Positions 1 through 5,768 of a stretch of DNA of 7,300 nucleotides are shown here, one piece after another. Under the pieces are notes generated by a model. It was given only the letters and a program-made list of their open reading frames with translations, did no database searches and was not told where the DNA came from. The stretch's first letter is position 1. Every line of letters begins with the position of its first letter. The position numbers and the translations under genes were made by a program. This stretch comes from Spirulina sp. DLM2.Bin59. Its GTDB lineage: Bacteria > Cyanobacteriota > Cyanobacteriia > Cyanobacteriales > Spirulinaceae. Location: the NCBI GenBank assembly GCA_007693875.1, contig RECT01000054.1, forward strand, positions 1 through 7,300. Direction: 5' to 3'.

Positions 1-6
1 TTTCCC

Positions 7-30
7 CTCCGCTCTAAAGAGACGGAGTTT
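7..30 (+). terminator. Hairpin with short T tract, possible terminator of an upstream gene
   Basis: CTCCG (7-11) pairs with CGGAG (23-27), and CTC (12-14) pairs with GAG (19-21). A single A bulges at 22 and the loop is TAAA. TTT follows at 28-30. The stem is GC-rich enough for a rho-independent terminator of a gene lying left of the window, but the T tract is short. It could equally be a 5'-leader hairpin of the peptidase gene that starts at 52. Confidence 0.4.
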
Positions 31-51
31 CCAGGCTTCCAATATTTTTTC

Positions 52-1635
52 ATGAAAACCGCTCATTATTGGCTGTTGGGGAGTTTCCTCACCTTGGGGT
101 TCATTTTGCCCGCTCAGGCGTTGCGTGATGCCACGGGCGATCGCGGCATTGATGTGCGCCGTCTTCATGCCCCCCCCTATGACTTAATCGGCCGCAAGGT
201 GGGGATTGGTCAGGTGGAAATCGGCCGGCCGCTGAAATTGGGACTCGATAAGGAAGCGTCCGATCAGGATTTTTTCCCAGTGGAGCAGGTGTTTTTCCGC
301 GATCGCCCCATTGGGGCCAATCTCAATGTGGATGCCCATGCGACGATGGTGGCCACGGTGATGATCAGCCGCGATAAACAATTAACCGGTGTAGCTCCAG
401 GGGCTAAACTTTACGCTTCAGCCATTGGTAGCCTTAACCGGGATAGCCAAGACCGCCAATGCATCGCCGCCCAGCACATCGCCCAACAGAATGGCGGCGA
501 TGTGCGGGCGATTAATTTAAGTTATGGGGAACCCCTTAGTCGCGATCCCCGCGAGAATCCGGTACTCGATGGCAATGCCCTGCTCACCCGCTGTCTGGAT
601 TGGTCGGCACGGGTTCACAATACCCTCTATGCTGTGGCGGGGAACCAAGGCCGGGGGGGGATTCCGATCCCCACAGATCATTACAATGGCATTACCGTGG
701 CGGCCTCAGTCCGGTTTGAAGAGGGGTTTCGTAAACTGGATTTTGCCAATTTGAGTGCTCTCCCCGAGGGCATTGGCCGCACCGTGATTCAGCGGGAAAT
801 TAACGTCAATCTCCGTCGCTCCCTGGGCTTGGTGGCCCCTGGCAATGGCCTGCGGCTTTATGACGGCAATCGCACCATGCCGGTTTCGGGAACCAGTTTT
901 GCCTCGCCGCAGGTGGTGGGGGTGGTGGCGGTGTTGCAGGAATATGGCGATCGCCAAATCGCCGCCAACCAATGGTCTCTCGCGGCTCGTCAAAGTGAAG
1001 TCATGAAAGCGGTGTTGCTCAATGCCGCTGACAAACAGCAGGATCCCGGCGATGGCCGCTACCTGGGGCAAAGTCGCACCATCCTCAGCAAAGGCCATCA
1101 GGATTGGCTCAACGGCGATGCTGCCCATAATCCCGCTGTCCCCCTCGATATCGAAATGGGGGCGGGCCAACTCAATGCTTGGCGGGCCTATTGGCAATTT
1201 CAAGCCGGTCAATGGGGGCCGGGCACAATCCCTCCCATCGGTTGGGACTACCGTGAGGTCAATGTCGAGAACTATCAGGACTATGCGTTTGACCAACCCC
1301 TGCCGGCCGGCAAGTATCTCGCGGCTACCATAGCCTGGCATCGCCATGTGGAATTGGAGGATCTCAATGGCAATGGCCAGTTTGATATTGGCGAAACCTT
1401 TCGGGATTATGGTTTGAACAATTTGGATCTCTATGTCCTACCGGCGGAGAGCGACGATCTGGCTGATAGTGTTTGCCGCTCTGTGAGTGCGATCGATAGC
1501 GTCGAGCATCTGTTTTGTCCCATTCCCAGAACGGGTAATTATAAAATCCGCGTCGTTTTCCACAACCAGGTGAACCTCCCCACCCAAGCCTATGGTTTAG
1601 CTTGGTGGACCGCTAACGCCTCTTTTAACCCATAG
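52..1635 (+). CDS. Exported subtilisin-like serine peptidase (S8 family) with Glu at the usual Asp position
   Basis: A 527-residue subtilase that probably cleaves proteins outside the cytoplasm. The first 23 residues form a Sec signal peptide (hydrophobic core, then AQA). The S8 landmarks appear in order. VGIGQVEIG (about 50-58) sits where VIDSG is expected, so Glu56 replaces the catalytic Asp. His96 lies in HATMVATVM, a degenerate HGTHVAG. GVAPGAKLYA (113-122) and INLSYG (154-159) match conserved core strands. Asn198 in AVAGN is the oxyanion residue. Ser282 lies in SGTSFASP (279-286). A C-terminal beta-rich domain (about 395-524) contains an EF-hand-like loop, DLNGNGQFDIGE (437-448), followed by LDLYVL. 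Four cysteines (137, 181, 475, 489) could form disulfides. There is no room for a usual I9 inhibitory propeptide, because the fold starts at about residue 48. The ATG at 52 is chosen for the signal peptide; no Shine-Dalgarno is visible. The 3' end overlaps the convergent aminotransferase gene by 46 bp. The family is sure; the active-site chemistry and substrate are not. Confidence 0.9.
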   Translation: MKTAHYWLLGSFLTLGFILPAQALRDATGDRGIDVRRLHAPPYDLIGRKVGIGQVEIGRPLKLGLDKEASDQDFFPVEQVFFRDRPIGANLNVDAHATMVATVMISRDKQLTGVAPGAKLYASAIGSLNRDSQDRQCIAAQHIAQQNGGDVRAINLSYGEPLSRDPRENPVLDGNALLTRCLDWSARVHNTLYAVAGNQGRGGIPIPTDHYNGITVAASVRFEEGFRKLDFANLSALPEGIGRTVIQREINVNLRRSLGLVAPGNGLRLYDGNRTMPVSGTSFASPQVVGVVAVLQEYGDRQIAANQWSLAARQSEVMKAVLLNAADKQQDPGDGRYLGQSRTILSKGHQDWLNGDAAHNPAVPLDIEMGAGQLNAWRAYWQFQAGQWGPGTIPPIGWDYREVNVENYQDYAFDQPLPAGKYLAATIAWHRHVELEDLNGNGQFDIGETFRDYGLNNLDLYVLPAESDDLADSVCRSVSAIDSVEHLFCPIPRTGNYKIRVVFHNQVNLPTQAYGLAWWTANASFNP

Positions 1636-2741
1636 GCCACCTGTTCCTGCTCCTCCGGGGTCAGTTCCGGGAACATGGGCAGGGACAGCACTTCAGCGGC
1701 AGCCTGTTCAGCTTGGGGAAGATCCCCCGGTTGATAGCCCAGATGTTCATAGACGGGTTGGAGGTGAAGGGGGCGGGGATAATAGACCATGGAGCTAATG
1801 CCCTGGTCTTGGAGGGCGGCTTGAATAGCATTGCGGCGGGAGCCATCCCCTTGGGGATCGGCAATGCGGATCGTGTATTGATTCCACACCGCCTCTCCTT
1901 CCGGGGGCGCGGTGGGCAGGGTGATGGTGGGTAGTGGGGCGAGGAGGGTCTCGTATTGTTGGGCAACGGCCTGCCGTTGTTGGTTCCAGCGATCCAAATG
2001 GCGGAGTTTGATGGCCAGGATCGTCGCTTGGAGGGCATCAAGGCGGCTATTTAATCCCGTTTGTGTATGGATATACCGCTCCGATTGGCCATGTTCCCGC
2101 AGTTGGCGGATACGATGGGCGATCGCCTCATCCCCCGTCGTTATCGCCCCCCCATCCCCACAGGCCCCTAAATTTTTCGTGGGAAAAAAGCTAAAACACC
2201 CCACCGGGCCAATGCTTCCCACTTTTTGCCCCGCCCACAGGGCCCCCGTCGATTGGGCGCAATCTTCGATCACAATCAGGTGATGGGCTTGGGCGATCGC
2301 CATCACAGCGGTCATATCCACAGGCCGGCCAAACAAATGGACGGGAATAATCGCCTTCGTCCGGGGGGTAATGGCGGGGCCAATGAGCTGGGGATCCAGG
2401 TTCAATGTGGTGGGGTCAATGTCCACAAAGACCGGCGTTGCCCCCACACGACAAATCACCTCAGTGGTGGCGATGAATGTTAACGGTGTCGTAATCACTT
2501 CATCACCGGGCCCAATCTCACAGGCCCGCAGGGCCAAATAAAGGGCATCGGTTCCTGAATTACAGCCCACACCATAGGGTGTGCCAATATATTCACTAAA
2601 AACGGTTTCAAAGTCGCTGACGGCTGCCCCGCCAATGTAACGACCGGAACGGAGCACAGCCAGCACCGCTGCACCGACATCAGCATCCAAACTGGCGTAC
2701 TGCCGGGTCAGGTCTAAGGGGGAAATCCTATTCACGCGCAT
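1590..2741 (-). CDS. DegT/DnrJ/EryC1/StrS family PLP-dependent sugar aminotransferase
   Basis: A 383-residue fold-type I PLP enzyme, full length for the family. It is expected to transfer an amino group (usually from glutamate) to a keto group on a nucleotide-linked sugar in the cytoplasm, for surface polysaccharide or a glycosylated product. Landmarks are LDLTRQYASL at the N terminus, GCNSGTDAL (59-67) for PLP phosphate binding, TFIATTE (88-94), PVHLFGRP (133-140), EDCAQSTGA (159-167) with Asp160 contacting the pyridine nitrogen, and FFPTKNLGACGDGGA (185-199) with Lys189 as the Schiff-base lysine. YYPRPLHLQP and LSLPMFPELT are the usual C-terminal signatures. The ATG at 2741 gives the expected N terminus. 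The gene diverges from the fetB-like gene across 63 bp and overlaps the subtilase tail to tail at its 3' end. No sugar-pathway partner lies in the window, so the exact substrate cannot be named. Confidence 0.93.
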   Translation of the reverse strand: MRVNRISPLDLTRQYASLDADVGAAVLAVLRSGRYIGGAAVSDFETVFSEYIGTPYGVGCNSGTDALYLALRACEIGPGDEVITTPLTFIATTEVICRVGATPVFVDIDPTTLNLDPQLIGPAITPRTKAIIPVHLFGRPVDMTAVMAIAQAHHLIVIEDCAQSTGALWAGQKVGSIGPVGCFSFFPTKNLGACGDGGAITTGDEAIAHRIRQLREHGQSERYIHTQTGLNSRLDALQATILAIKLRHLDRWNQQRQAVAQQYETLLAPLPTITLPTAPPEGEAVWNQYTIRIADPQGDGSRRNAIQAALQDQGISSMVYYPRPLHLQPVYEHLGYQPGDLPQAEQAAAEVLSLPMFPELTPEEQEQVAYGLKEALAVHQAKP

Positions 2742-2804
2742 TTACGATTAAAATTTTCACTTGATCTAACCAGATTTTCTTGATTTTGTCATGGAGAGCG
2801 GCTA
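2742..2804. promoter_or_regulatory. AT-rich divergent promoter region between the aminotransferase and fetB-like genes
   Basis: This 63-bp spacer must hold start signals for both divergent genes unless they start inside each other. TAAAAT at 2749-2754 is a 5/6 match to a -10 box for the rightward gene, but no good -35 lies 17 bp upstream. GGAGAG at 2793-2798 is a clear Shine-Dalgarno for the ATG at 2805. I see no convincing Fur-type operator. Because the spacer is so short, the two genes may influence each other's transcription. Confidence 0.4.
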
Positions 2805-3590
2805 ATGCCCCCCTTAATCACCCTGGATTGGCTTGATTTAGCTTTAGCATTGGTGCTGATTGGCATCACGTTGGCCTTGGGGGCGTGGCAACGGTTGGGC
2901 TTGGGGCAAGCCTTGGCGATCGCCACCGCCCGGGGCATCGTGCAACTCCTCGCCGCCGGGGCCATCCTCGATCTCGTCTTTGCCCTCCATCAACCCTGGG
3001 CCGTCTTGGCAGTGGTGGGGGTGATGTTAACTATTGCCGCCATCACCGCCCGTAACCGCATTTCTCCCCAAAAACAACTGCTGCCAACGGTGTGGTTAGC
3101 CCTAGGAGCCAGTCTACTGCTGACCCTCGGCTATGCCCTGTGGGTGGTGATTCAACCCCCGGATTGGTACAGTCCCCAATACCTGATTCCCCTAGCAGGG
3201 ATGGTACTGGGCAATGCGATGAATGCCGCCACCTTAGCCGGTGAGAGACTGCTCACGACCATCCGGCGCAATCCCCTTGATATTGCCACCCATTTGAGTT
3301 TGGGGGCGCAACCCCAGGAGGCGATCGCCTCCTACCGTCGTGAGGCAATCCGGGCCAGCCTGATCCCCTTAATTAACCGCATGACCGTACTCGGTTTGGT
3401 GACATTACCTGGGCTATTTACCGGACAAATTCTCAGCGGCATCGCCCCCCTAGATGCCGCCGCCTATCAATTGTTGATTTTTTTCATGATTGCCGCCGCC
3501 GAAGCCCTCACTGCTATCCTGGTGACAGTCGGGATTACCCGCCATCTCTTTACGCCTCAGGCTCAACTCATTTCTCTCGAGCAAATTTAA
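2805..3590 (+). CDS. fetB: FetB/YbbM-type (UPF0014) ABC transporter permease, putative metal exporter
   Basis: A 261-residue, very hydrophobic inner-membrane protein with about seven predicted membrane segments (roughly 9-26, 38-60, 64-82, 95-116, 125-143, 185-210, 218-243). The family signatures are visible: ARGIVQLL (42-49), IPLAGMVLGNAMNAATLAGERL (128-149, with the conserved GMVLGNAMNA core), the charged stretch ATHLSLGAQPQEA (161-173) and LPGLFTGQILSG (201-212). In E. coli FetB pairs with the ATPase FetA and is linked to iron export and peroxide tolerance; the symbol here rests on that homology. No ATPase gene lies beside it, so the partner must be encoded elsewhere. The start is supported by GGAGAG 6 bases upstream. 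A likely terminator hairpin follows the stop. Family assignment is strong; the transported metal is inferred. Confidence 0.9.
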   Translation: MPPLITLDWLDLALALVLIGITLALGAWQRLGLGQALAIATARGIVQLLAAGAILDLVFALHQPWAVLAVVGVMLTIAAITARNRISPQKQLLPTVWLALGASLLLTLGYALWVVIQPPDWYSPQYLIPLAGMVLGNAMNAATLAGERLLTTIRRNPLDIATHLSLGAQPQEAIASYRREAIRASLIPLINRMTVLGLVTLPGLFTGQILSGIAPLDAAAYQLLIFFMIAAAEALTAILVTVGITRHLFTPQAQLISLEQI

Positions 3591-3606
3591 TTTTTCTCCG
3601 GCTAAA

Positions 3607-3647
3607 AAAGTTCCCCATAAACCCACCGAAATGGAACTTTCGTTTTT
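3607..3647 (+). terminator. Probable terminator after the fetB-like gene
   Basis: AAAGTTCC (3607-3614) is perfectly complementary to GGAACTTT (3633-3640), with an 18-base loop. CG and then TTTTT (3643-3647) follow. It starts 16 bases after the stop codon at 3588-3590. The stem is AT-rich and the loop is long, so termination may be only partial. The arrangement still fits a rho-independent terminator separating this gene from the next unit. Confidence 0.6.
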
Positions 3648-3723
3648 AAAATAGTTCATAGAAGCAAGGACTCGTTATCCTTCCAGCTTCAACGTCATCA
3701 CTCATTTGGCGGATCTCTTGCGT

Positions 3724-3740
3724 AAATGGCCTAGCCATTT
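3724..3740. promoter_or_regulatory. Perfect inverted repeat upstream of the DUF4168-like gene
   Basis: AAATGGC (3724-3730), a CTA spacer and GCCATTT (3734-3740) form a perfect 7-bp dyad. It lies 63 bases before the ATG at 3804, in the 213-bp gap after the fetB-like gene. No T tract follows, so it is not a terminator. Position and symmetry fit an operator for a dimeric regulator, or a leader hairpin. No known regulator site is recognised. Confidence 0.35.
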
Positions 3741-3803
3741 GCAGGATCAAGCCCCGCCCCATGCTCTTCATCATATCCACTTCTGCACTGACGGTTTTGT
3801 ATT

Positions 3804-4283
3804 ATGGCGCGTTCAATTATGGCTCATTCTACTTTTTCACTCCGATCCCTTTTGATGGTGGGCATTGTTGTAACCACCGGAACCCTGGCGGGGTGGATTC
3901 CTGATTTGGCGGCTCCTGTGGGAGTAATGATCGCCACAGAAGCCTACGCTCAAAGTCCCCCCAGCACCGATGAGGTGGTGCGCTATGCCAAGGCAGTGTT
4001 AGCCATGGAGCCTCGCCGCCGGGAAGCAGCGAGGGAGATTCGCAGTGCCGGTGGCAACCCTAATATTGTCTGTTCATCGGTGTTTAGCGGTTTGCCTGGC
4101 GGACAAATTGCCCGATCCTATTGTCAACACGCTGCTACCATCGTGCGCCAATACGGTTTGACCAATAATCGCTTCAATGAAATTACCCGTCTAGCCCAAA
4201 ATAGCCCAGAATTGCGAGGGCAGATTCAAACTCACATGCAGGAACTTTGCCGCCTTTCCGAGTTTAGTGCGGCTTGTCGCTAA
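3804..4283 (+). CDS. Secreted DUF4168-like protein with four cysteines
   Basis: A 159-residue protein with an N-terminal signal peptide (basic start, hydrophobic core about 15-30, cleavage likely after AYA near residue 49). The mature part is a helical domain of about 110 residues. VVRYAKAVLAMEP (58-70), a central YCQHAATIV (106-114) and GLTNNRFNEITRLAQNSPEL (118-137) resemble the DUF4168 pattern common in cyanobacteria, whose function is unknown. Mature cysteines lie at 90, 107, 149 and 158, enough for two disulfides, which fits a periplasmic or thylakoid-lumen location. The first ATG (3804) is used, but Met6 (3819) is also possible; neither has a clear Shine-Dalgarno. ureE follows after 12 bp on the same strand, so the two are probably cotranscribed. 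I infer no functional link to urease. Confidence 0.8.
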   Translation: MARSIMAHSTFSLRSLLMVGIVVTTGTLAGWIPDLAAPVGVMIATEAYAQSPPSTDEVVRYAKAVLAMEPRRREAAREIRSAGGNPNIVCSSVFSGLPGGQIARSYCQHAATIVRQYGLTNNRFNEITRLAQNSPELRGQIQTHMQELCRLSEFSAACR

Positions 4284-4295
4284 TGGTTAAAGATC

Positions 4296-4754
4296 ATGGT
4301 TGAGGATCTTGAGTTAATGCGCTTAGTGGAGCGCGTCGAGCACCCTCCCACTCCTATCGAGGGGGAGGTGTTTCTGTTGCCCCTACCGGCGAGCGATCGC
4401 CACCGCAGCCGCCACCACTGCCAAACCAGCACCGGGGTTCCCGTTATCCTCTGCTTGCCGCGAGGAACTGTCTTACAAGATGGCGATTGGCTCACCGGGG
4501 AACGGGGTGAATGGGCACAGGTAGTCGCAGAACCGGAGCCGGTTTTAACCGTCACTGCTGCTCACCCCCAAGCATTGCTGCGGGCCGCCTATCATCTGGG
4601 CAATCGCCATGTGGCACTGGAAGTAACCGCGACCTATCTGCGCCTCAGCCCTGATCCGGTGTTGCAAGGGATGTTATTACAATTGGGCGTGACGGTGGTT
4701 GAAGAGATTTGCCCCTTTCGACCAGAGGCGGGCGCTTACCATCACAGCCATTAG
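4296..4754 (+). CDS. ureE: Urease accessory protein UreE (nickel metallochaperone)
   Basis: A 152-residue cytoplasmic nickel carrier that delivers Ni(II) during urease maturation with UreD, UreF and UreG. The N-terminal peptide-binding domain includes RHRSRHHCQTSTGV (35-48) and LPRGTVLQDGDWL (54-66). The metal-binding domain contains VLTVTA (83-88) and LLRAAYHLGNRHVALEV (94-110), whose YHLGNRH carries the conserved interface nickel-binding His (His100). It continues with LRLSPDPVLQGML. The C terminus is a short HHSH, not the long polyhistidine tail of the Klebsiella protein, so nickel storage capacity is probably small. The ATG at 4296 is listed, but Met8 (4317), with GAGG 11 bases upstream, is a fair alternative. 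No other urease gene lies in the window, which is not unusual because urease genes are often scattered in cyanobacteria. The 3' end faces ffs, 17 bp away. Confidence 0.93.
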   Translation: MVEDLELMRLVERVEHPPTPIEGEVFLLPLPASDRHRSRHHCQTSTGVPVILCLPRGTVLQDGDWLTGERGEWAQVVAEPEPVLTVTAAHPQALLRAAYHLGNRHVALEVTATYLRLSPDPVLQGMLLQLGVTVVEEICPFRPEAGAYHHSH

Positions 4755-4771
4755 AAACCAATTAAATTGAA

Positions 4772-4865
4772 GACCCGGAGTCTACGCCTACCATCAGCAT
4801 CCCGTATTGCTGCTACCTTCCGGTCCTGACAAGATTTGGGCGTGACGATCGCATTGATCCGGGCC
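4772..4865 (-). ncRNA. ffs: Signal recognition particle RNA, small bacterial (4.5S) type
   Basis: Read on the minus strand, this carries the universal SRP RNA domain IV core: GTCAGGACCGGAAGGTAGCAGC spans about 4828-4807, with the GGAA tetraloop at 4821-4818 closed by ACC/GGT. The ends pair as GGCCCGGA (4865-4858) with TCCGGGTC (4779-4772), allowing one G-U, giving a hairpin RNA of about 94-98 nt, the normal size. It binds Ffh and targets ribosomes making membrane proteins to the membrane. The 5' end is supported by the extended -10 promoter just upstream. It sits 28 bp downstream of the thf1 stop on the same strand, and tail to tail with ureE. The exact ends are uncertain by a few bases. Confidence 0.95.
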
Positions 4866-4872
4866 ACCTCTA

Positions 4873-4881
4873 AATATACCA
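4873..4881 (-). promoter_or_regulatory. Extended -10 promoter for ffs
   Basis: The minus strand reads TGGTATATT from 4881 to 4873: a TGn extension followed by TATATT (5/6 match to TATAAT). Seven bases later comes 4865, the 5' base of the terminal SRP RNA stem, the spacing expected for a start site. No -35 match is seen (CTAGCT at 17 bp), as is common with extended -10 promoters. The 11-bp palindrome CCACATTGTGG (4879-4889) overlaps the upstream edge. Confidence 0.65.
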
Positions 4882-4893
4882 CATTGTGGCCCT

Positions 4894-5589
4894 TTAGCTA
4901 GCCGCTCCATCGGGGGAAGTGTTTTTTTCCAGCGATCGCTGTTGGCGTTTTTTACGCTCGGCCTGGAGCACATCATCCAGTACCGCACGGGCTTGGGTCA
5001 TTTTTTCTAAGTTGCTGCGATAGAGTTCTAAATCTTTCTTGAGTTTTTCCGCCGGGAGGTGGAGTGATTCGCCAATCACGGTGAGGGGTTGAAGTTCCTC
5101 ACTCCCTAAGGATTCCCCATGGATGATTTCCAGGATACTGTAGAGACCAATGGCAAAGAGGCGACTGTATTTAAACGTGGGGTTAGAGGCGATCGCCTGC
5201 AAGCAGTCGTAAAGGGGTTGGGCTTGGCCCTCACCAGCAAGAGCATGCTCCCATTGCGTTAACTGCTCCACTGTGCGGTTCTGACAGGCATTGCGAATTT
5301 GCTCAGCATCATGGCGATATTGATGGGGATCGCGCCCCACCGCACGACAAAGGGCTTGAAAAATAGATTCTAAATCCCGCTCCGGCTCATAGCCCGCCAT
5401 AAAGCGATCATAGGAAGTGACAACACCGAGAGCAAAAATTGGATCGTACTTGAAGAGCGTATTAACAGATAGGAGATGCATCTCCACCATTAACTCTTCA
5501 ATCACCCGACGATAAATCGAGTTGATCGGGCGGGTATGGTGTGCATAAAACTCTCGTTTAGTATCAGAAACAGTACGAACAGTATCCAC
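4894..5589 (-). CDS. thf1: Thf1/Psb29 (Psp29) photosystem II biogenesis and thylakoid formation protein
   Basis: A 231-residue protein typical of cyanobacteria and chloroplasts. It is needed for normal photosystem II repair and thylakoid organisation and is associated with FtsH protease levels. The N-terminal hallmark TVSDTKREFYAHHTRPINSIYRRVIEELMVEMHLLSVN (6-43, key parts TVSDTKR, RPINSIYRRV, EELMVEMHLLS) is almost invariant in the family. YDPIFALGVVTSYDRFM (48-64) and FKYSRLFAIGLYSILE (139-154) follow. Residues about 178-220 (LPAEKLKKDLELYRSNLEKM and onward) form a charged helix or coiled coil, as in relatives. The start codon is GTG at 5589-5587; it gives the family-typical short lead before TVSDTKR. 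The gene is downstream of the STAS gene on the same strand, 179 bp away, and upstream of ffs. No Shine-Dalgarno is clear. Confidence 0.96.
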   Translation of the reverse strand: MDTVRTVSDTKREFYAHHTRPINSIYRRVIEELMVEMHLLSVNTLFKYDPIFALGVVTSYDRFMAGYEPERDLESIFQALCRAVGRDPHQYRHDAEQIRNACQNRTVEQLTQWEHALAGEGQAQPLYDCLQAIASNPTFKYSRLFAIGLYSILEIIHGESLGSEELQPLTVIGESLHLPAEKLKKDLELYRSNLEKMTQARAVLDDVLQAERKKRQQRSLEKNTSPDGAAS

Positions 5590-5768
5590 AGAGCCAATAT
5601 TTTAATGATGGGACGGTGTCCCCATTGTCGCATACCGGATTGATTTTTGTGGAATTGGACACAATTGCCCTGGGAATAATTCGCAACGCAAAACAAGAGG
5701 GGCAACCCCACAACCGGTGGAATTACCCATTTCAGCCCCGAGAGTAAATGACGTTATGGCAGCATTCC
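5590..5768 (-). promoter_or_regulatory. Leader and promoter region of thf1 with two small hairpins
   Basis: This 179-bp gap separates the STAS gene stop from the thf1 GTG. It contains a dyad at 5608-5625 (ATG-GGAC, GGT loop, GTCCC-AT with one bulged C; 7 bp), ending 18 bases from the thf1 start, and a weaker one, TTGTG (5647-5651) with CACAA (5660-5664). No clear -35/-10 pair or T-tract terminator is visible. The first dyad would fall in the thf1 5' leader. Confidence 0.35.

Noticed and set aside
706..1347. A 213-codon open frame on the minus strand inside the subtilase gene
   Set aside because: It lies antisense within a gene with clear S8 motifs, and its translation shows no recognisable domain. 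Long antisense frames are common in GC-rich coding DNA.
2791..2805. A four-codon mini frame (ATG GAG AGC GGC TAA) overlapping the fetB-like start as TAATG
   Set aside because: It coincides with the Shine-Dalgarno of the real gene, so it is more simply explained as the ribosome binding site. No leader-peptide logic is visible.
4283..4303. ATG overlapping the DUF4168-like stop (TAATG) as a possible coupled ureE start
   Set aside because: This frame ends after six codons and is not in the UreE frame.
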